Source of the DNA: Halichoerus grypus
Lineage: Eukaryota; Chordata; Mammalia; Carnivora; Phocidae
Direction: 5' to 3'
Assembly (NCBI RefSeq): GCF_964656455.1
Contig: NC_135726.1
Coordinates: 30,285,930-30,349,929 of the forward strand
Length of the DNA: 64,000 bases
The notes below the pieces were generated by a model. The model saw only the letters and a list, made by a program, of their open reading frames with translations. It made no database searches and was not told where the DNA came from. A program made the position numbers and the translations under genes. Each line of letters opens with the position of its first letter. The stretch's first letter is position 1. Positions 58,407-64,000 of this stretch are shown here, one piece after another.

Positions 58407-58502
58407 ATGCTCACAGAAGATACAGGGAGGGGTGATTGCCTAGCTCAGGGCACAGAGCATGTTGACATGAGGCTTGGTTACCTGATAACCACCTATCTGA
58501 TA
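58407..58502 (+). CDS. TOX3: candidate alternative TOX3 5' coding exon within intron 1
   Basis: Seen: an ATG at 58407, preceded by an in-frame stop (TAG, 58389-58391), opens 32 codons that end exactly at a strong donor (ATA before GTAAGA, 58503-58508), in the same phase 0 as TOX3 exon 1. The C-terminal part reads RLGYLITTYLI. From memory, the second human TOX3 isoform replaces the first 29 residues with a short peptide whose end, RLHYLITTYLK, aligns without gaps and stops at the same junction. The recalled human start Met does not align with 58407, so the carnivoran start may be this ATG (poor context, C at -3) or Met21 (58467, G at -3). Candidate acceptors (AG at 58357, 58362 and 58365 after a pyrimidine-rich run) would allow an internal exon; otherwise it is a first exon with its own promoter. 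The match rests on recall of the isoform. Confidence 0.6.
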
Positions 58503-58724
58503 GTAAGACCTAATCTTCTGGTAAGGTTGGCTAATAGATCTTGGTGGGCCAAGTGGCAGTGTGTTTTATCAGTTTGTGTGATGAATGAGCTAACCCTTAA
58601 CATTTCTAGTCTAAAGAAGATAAAAGTGGGAGTCACAATGCATAAATTTCAATATAACATGCAGGAGCTAATGTCGATTTCATGGGCTTTAAACAGTTTG
58701 TAGCCTCCAAAATATTTGTAGATA

Positions 58725-58950
58725 ACTCAAGCCCACTTAGCCCATCCGTTTGCCATGGAAGATCATTTAGTGCTAGAAGATGTTGGTTTTACATGCCTTG
58801 AGTGATACTGTTTCCCTTTGATCTTGGTGATAGTTGTCCTCACTGTGAGGAAGGATTTCTTGATAACTGACATTTTGCCCTTCTGTACCTTCTTCCTGCT
58901 CCTAAATCCAGGCTCCGTAGTCATTGTCCTTTGTTTTTACACTCAAGTGT
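58725..58950. repeat. weak CR1/L3-like trace downstream of the alternative exon
   Basis: GTGATAGTTGTCCTCACTGT, GAGGAAGGATTTCTTGATAA and AATCCAGGCTCCGTAGTCAT look like part of an old CR1/L3-type repeat. It begins about 220 bp after the candidate donor at 58503. Confidence 0.25.
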
Positions 58951-60272
58951 GAATTTTGGTAGAAAAAAATTGAAATGATTTACTCAACCACAGAATATTA
59001 ATGATCATTGATACAGGATTCAAATCAGAAACATCCTACCACGGAAAGAGGATGTTTGGAAAAGCGATTCATTGTTCACCATGCTTGAAATCTGTGAGAA
59101 ATATATCAGGTAAAGTAGTTGTTCTTTTAATTTCTATTATTCAGGTGAACATTAAGCATTCTAAATTACTATAAGATACTCTTCATCTCTGTGCCATATA
59201 GCATTGCTACTATTGCATTTTGTCAGAGTAAATGTAGATATTTAAGAAATATGTTGCTGACAATTCTTGTAAATATTAGAATTCTGTGTGGGAATATTGA
59301 TATTAAAGCTGTATTAGGACTGATACCATTAGCAGCAATATAGAGAAGATGTTTTATTAAATACTAATTTCATATGTTATTTAACAACTAGCCGGCTTTG
59401 AACACATTAATCTCTCTTTTTAATTCAAGGTTGATGGTCTGGGTCTTACATATTGTATCCCTGAATAGGCCATTCAATAACTATGCAAAATATCTATTTC
59501 TCCCATGGGTATTTGTGCTTTGATATATTCTGATCCTTATTAAATTTAAACAGGATCAAATTTATACAGCTCTGGCAGAGATTTATTAAAATACACTGAA
59601 TGGACAGCTTGTGGGAGTGCAGGGTACTGTAATAACATATGCCTTTTACCAGAGAATAGTAATTATTGAGAATCAAATAAATCTGTAGGAGGTTAAGTAT
59701 ATATGGAAAAGATATCAATTGCAGATCTTCAAAACTAGCTTGAAATATTATTTGAAGATGTGTTACCAGGCAAAATAACGACCCTCATCCTTTTAGACTC
59801 TAAATATTTAGCAGTATTTGAAATGCGGGTTTTCAGGGCTGTTGTAAATTCCAAAAGCAGGGGGTAGGGTGGGGATCCAGAATTATCAGAGGGGTTACAT
59901 GTGTTTAGCATATTCCATCTGTGTAGGCACCTGCTTTTTACTTCGCCCTACTTTTTATTAAATAAAATTGAAAGCACATGTATTATACTGTTTGTAAAAA
60001 AAACAAAACAAAACTATTTTTTGGAAGCCGAAATGTGTCTCCTTTGCTTGGGGGTTTGAGAGGGATTGCAGATGGACTAAATACAAATGTTTTCATACTT
60101 ACGGTAGTTTATATTTTTTAAATATAATGATATGGTTTGTTACTTTTGTGTTTTCCTGCATACTTTGAAAGTGGTCTTGATGTGTTCATTCACTCTGACC
60201 GAAAAGACCACGGTGTTCCCGATTTATTAGTTTGCATGGTGTGATGGCGCTGTACAAGACAGTTAGGTTTTT
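58951..60272. other. intron 1 sequence, AT-rich and unique
   Basis: I recognise no repeat or gene. A GAAATCTGTGAGAAATATAT-type AT-rich composition continues to the SINEC at 60273. Confidence 0.45.
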
Positions 60273-60474
60273 GTTTATTTATTTTTAAAGATTTTATTTA
60301 TTGGAGAGAGAGACAGAGAGAGCACGAGCAGGTGAGGAAGGGCAGAGGGAGAGGGAGAAGCAGGCTCCTCTCTGAGCAGGGAACCAGGCCTGGGGCTCGA
60401 TCCCAGGACCCTGGGATTATGACCTGAGCCGAAGGCTGAGGCTTAACCGACTGAGCCACCCACCCAGGCACCCC
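60273..60474 (-). mobile_element. SINEC, antisense
   Basis: TTTATTTTTAAAGATTTTAT start and GAGCCACCCACCCAGGCACC end, with a 4-bp CACC duplication in the head. GACAG-(TTA)-GGTTTTT copies flank it. Confidence 0.9.
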
Positions 60475-61228
60475 GACAGGTTTTTAAAGACTGAACTTGT
60501 ACATAAGACACATGTAGCCTTTCTGTTCTTCCAGAGCTCCCCTGGCTCTAATATTTTATCCTTCATAAATTATTTAATTATGTTACATTAGTCATTATTA
60601 GTGCTTTTCTCTTCTGCTCTCTATTTATAGACACTCTTGGGGGCCGGCCCAGGGCACCTCCAAGGAGAAAGGAGTTATCGGTGTGGCAAGAGGAGGTTTT
60701 GCCGTAACAAACTTGGCTTCCCACTGGATCTTTTTCCTTCCAGTATTTGAATTTCTTTCTCTGCCTGATTCTTACTGGTGCAGAGGCAGAGGTATGTATA
60801 GGCGGAGGTGAGCCACTCTTCTTCCCTGGTCAAGATCATTCTGAGCGTCAAGTGAGACTAGACGGAAGTGTCTGGGAACCAGGGTAATCTTCGAGGGGTG
60901 GGTATCTTAGAGGAAGTGACTTAAGACACTTCTGGAAATTCTCCCAATTCTGCCCCTGGTTAGACTGACTATGATTAAGGGATAGTTAGGGCAGGGGGTG
61001 GGAAATCTGTTTTCTGCTCTGTATGATGGTGTCTAGCTGAATTTTTGCACTTACTATTCCTTAACGCGTAGTGTGTGTGTAGTTGTCTAGAAGAACGCTA
61101 TGTACTTTACACATGCTTTGTAGTATTATGTTGGATCATAGTATTTGTGTGCACATGATGTTCTAGATAGGTACTCCACAGAAATTATTCTTAGGAGTCA
61201 TGGTACATCAGGGTTTGGGTTTTTTTGG

Positions 61229-61440
61229 GGGGGGGGATTCGGATTTATTGAGATATAATTTACATACAATAAAATTTGCCAATTCTAAGCATGTAGTTTG
61301 ATAAGTTTTGATAAATATGATAGTTGTGAACAACCACCCCCGTGATAATAGAACATTTCTATCACCTCAGAAAGTTTCCTTGTGCCCCTTTGTACAACTT
61401 ACCTCTAACCACTGATCTCCTTTCTGTCTATATAGTGTTT
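61229..61440 (-). mobile_element. old L1 3' fragment, antisense
   Basis: TTATTGAGATATAATTTACA, AATAAAATTTGCCAATTCTA, then TAATAGAACATTTCTATCAC are typical of reversed L1M 3' regions. A G-run (61229-61238) sits at its left edge. Confidence 0.6.
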
Positions 61441-61759
61441 ATGATATACATTTATATTTAAGGCAATTAACTTAAGCCAATAAGTATGTAAATGTTTAAA
61501 TATATCCATGTTTAAATATAATCCATAAGTCTCTATGGATGAGCGTATGTTTTATTTCTTCAGTCTCTTGCTACTTTTGGTCATGTTGAGTCATTATCAG
61601 AAAGAAGGAATGCCAGAAATTTTAGTGAAGAAGTTATATCAATTATAGCAAAAAAATATTTTTAAATACCCCAAATTATTTGTTTATTGAAAAATAAGTA
61701 TAATTAATTATCTCTGTTGCCAGCCTTTCTTTTTCATTGTTGCTGATGAATGAGATAGA

Positions 61760-61876
61760 TTTTTTTTTTTTTTTTAAGTAGGCTCCATGCTCACCATGGA
61801 GCCCAACATGGGGCTTGAACTCATGACCTGGAGATCAAGATTTGGATGCTTAACCAACTGAGCCACCCAGACACCC
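61760..61876 (-). mobile_element. truncated SINEC, antisense
   Basis: Poly-T leads straight into AGTAGGCTCCATGCTCACCA, so the purine-rich tract is absent. Ends GAGCCACCCAGACACCCC. The duplication TGAGATAGATTTTT is perfect on both sides. Confidence 0.9.
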
Positions 61877-62296
61877 CTGAGATAGATTTTTCTAAAAGCA
61901 TTTACGTGATGCATCCAGGTCCCTTTCTCTTGCAATTGTAAATTTTCATTTATGTATTTATTTTTATACTTGGAAAATATAATTTTTCTTTCATAGTGTG
62001 TTGTACAGGGCTATAAAGATCTAGTTCCTGAAATTGGAAAACTGATAATAAGTATTAAATGAGATGATTTTTAAATCTAAATGGATTAATGCTAGTCTTT
62101 GTTTGGCTGATTTTCTTAGCTGTTATATCCATGACCATGTTACATATCTGTGTGAAATTTGAAAGTTAGTTTACATTTGAGATCATCTGCAACACTAAGA
62201 GTTTGGACCAGATTAGTTCAAATGCCTTTTCAGCTCTGAAATATATAATTCCTTGACGGTTTTTTTTTCCCCAAAAATAAATGTGTGCATTAGATT

Positions 62297-62356
62297 TGTG
62301 TGTGTGTGGGTGTTTAGGGGTGTGTATATACAGACCCCCCCCCCCACACACACACA
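62297..62356. repeat. inverted (TG)n ... (CA)n repeat
   Basis: A TGTGTG/GGG block and a CCC/CACACA block face each other across about 25 bases, so the strand can fold on itself. The C-run is 62335-62345. Confidence 0.8.
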
Positions 62357-63749
62357 TGGATAATAAATGAAAAGGAAAAGAGAAAAAACCCAAAGTGATT
62401 GTACTGTTGCTATTTTAGAGTTACTGGTTCAGAAGATTGATTATAAAATAATTTAAATAATTTAAAAACATTCTAGATGTTGATTGTGTTGAGGAGAAAG
62501 TGAAGAAAATGGGAAGGTAACTAATATAGTTTACTATAGCTATCCTTAATACCAAGAAAAAGGAAGTTACAAGGGCAAAAAGAAAAAAAAAATCAGCTTA
62601 AGCTCGTCTTCTGTTTTACCTCCTCCAAAATGAGAGAGTAACATGATCACTAGCTTCATGAATGCCAAGCTCTTAAATCCTTTGCAGTAACAAGGGCATG
62701 TTTTAGTGTTGTCAGAACTTTTGTTTGCACCTGGTGTTACACTTGATCACTGAATAATTGAGTGATAATGACTGTTATTTTTAAACTAAAGTATAACATC
62801 AGGGGAGGATGAGAAACACAAAACGCCCAACTTCCCAAAGGGAGTAGGGAAAATATTTATAAGTGGAGCATGATAGAACTGTTGAAAGTACATGCAGCCA
62901 GCAATGGAAACTCAGAGTAGAAGTCAGGGAATGATTTGTTTGGCAGCTCAAAAAATCAGACTCTTTCCTTTATTTCATAAAGATGAAAATTCAAACAAAG
63001 AAAAACCAGTAGAATCTGGACACCAATGAACTGGGATTAGGAAACTCATATCTAACCAAACACAACTATTCAGGACCAAGGACAGGGACACAGGCATGCC
63101 TCTCCCCACTTAAAAAAATTTTTTTATGGACTCTACATAGCTATGGTTTTAAGTTATCCATTTGCTTCATTTATTTATCCAGCAATACCTAGTTAGTATC
63201 TACTATGTGACAAAACAAGACAGACCGAAACTCTGCTCTCATGGGACTGTATTCTCTCATGTTCCTTTATAAAGTTGGTTCCTTTCTAAAGTTATATGCT
63301 CTTTCTCTTCCTCTGGGGCTTGGCTCTCCCAAGATAATTCCTATCTCCCATATAAATACCTGTTCTTAGATTTTCAATCTAATTGTCTTTCTCCAGTATA
63401 CCCATCCTCTCATAGGCTTCTGAAGTCTTCTATTTCCAGCTCTATTGAGCTTGCTAGAACTGTTCTTATCTTTTACAACCATACTGTGAAAACAATACCC
63501 ATTTCCAATGGCTGTTCCAAAGTTGAATGAAGTGTGCTATGAGTAGTTTAGGGATTAAGTATCAGTCAGGATCTTGCTGAAGACCAGTCATGTGGAATTA
63601 AATTAGAAAGCATCGGCTCTTGATTTATGGTTGCAGTGATACCCAGAAACACAAAAGAAGACATAAAGTGTTTAATAAAAAAGGTATTTATTTAGGTCCC
63701 AATGATTTGGAATTTGTCAAATTTGTATATCTGAGAGGCAATCTGATAT

Positions 63750-63925
63750 AGTGGAAAAACCTAAATTTGGAGCCTAAAAACCTTCTCTTTGACTCCCACA
63801 TTGCCATTTATTGGCTTTGTGCCTGTGTTGACATTACTTAGTATCTCTGAACCATGATTTTTTCTTCAGAAATAAGAAGATTGTAATATCCACCTCAGTT
63901 CCATTGGAAGGTTTAATGTATGTAA
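63750..63925 (+). repeat. MIR
   Basis: GCCATTTATTGGCTTTGTGC, TTAGTATCTCTGAACCATGA and AATATCCACCTCAGTTCCAT then GGAAGGTTTAATG resemble MIR. Confidence 0.55.
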
Positions 63926-64000
63926 AGCATCTAGAAAAATATATGTAAATTCCCTGCCTTTCTGCTAAGTAGTTTTAATGAATCAAATAACTCCTCCTTA

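Larger units (their letters stand above)
30223..64000 (+). other. TOX3: TOX3 intron 1 (5' portion)
   Basis: The intron begins at the GT after exon 1 and is not closed inside the window: no sequence encoding the recalled start of exon 2 (Phe-Gly-Asn-Asn...) was noticed. Reading through the exon 1 donor would add about 111 low-complexity Gly/Pro/Ser-rich codons before a stop at 30556-30558, which does not look like a protein domain. A long first intron with few young repeats near its start is typical of developmental regulator genes. Confidence 0.85.
61877..64000. other. intron 1 sequence at the window end
   Basis: Unique, AT-rich DNA with the inverted TG/CA repeat and a MIR listed separately. 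A short ATTTATCCAGCAATACCTAG/TATCTACTATGTGACAAAAC stretch at 63170-63250 may be an old MIR/L2-like trace. No TOX3 exon 2 is seen. Confidence 0.5.

Noticed and set aside
1..64000. CRISPR arrays, phage, bacterial operons or a new defence-like system
   Set aside because: Nothing of this kind is present; repeat content, intron structure and the CpG island show mammalian nuclear DNA.

Overview
The window is nuclear DNA from a carnivoran mammal, most likely a caniform. The clearest sign is the many copies of tRNA-Lys-derived Can-SINEs (SINEC), recognised by their 'gcctgggtggctcagt' head or its reverse complement 'gagccacccaggcgcc', together with carnivore-type L1 3' ends. CpG depletion outside a single island, old MIR/L2/MaLR/hAT fossils and long gene-free stretches agree with this. 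The species cannot be named from the sequence alone.

One protein-coding locus is supported: the 5' part of TOX3 (TOX high mobility group box family member 3, formerly TNRC9) on the + strand. Its canonical coding exon 1 (30136-30222, 29 codons) lies at the end of a dense CpG-island promoter (about 29.1-30.3 kb, with a weaker shoulder to about 31.2 kb). Intron 1 then runs to the end of the window, and exon 2 and the HMG box lie beyond it. At 58407-58502 in intron 1 there is a small open exon-like segment. It ends in a consensus donor in the same phase as exon 1 and resembles, from memory, the alternative N-terminus of the second human TOX3 isoform. I regard this as the most valuable observation here.

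Layout. 1-22.9 kb: repeat-rich intergenic DNA upstream of TOX3 with 14 SINECs, several LTR-like and DNA-transposon fossils, a long antisense L1 and probable ancient CR1/L3 pieces. 22.9-38.3 kb: a stretch with no SINEC or recognisable L1, centred on the TOX3 promoter and holding only ancient fossils and simple repeats; this suggests regulatory constraint. 38.3-64 kb: intron 1 with five further SINECs (all antisense to TOX3), two young sense-oriented L1 3' ends (one with a possible 3' transduction, one with a twin-priming inversion), hAT/MaLR/L2/MIR fossils and several microsatellites.

I found no operons, CRISPR arrays, phage, or new enzyme system, and no sign of one. Most long open frames are GC-island artefacts or fall in repeats. 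Repeat family names come from recall of consensus sequences, so boundaries are approximate (roughly 5-30 bp for young SINEs, more for old elements).
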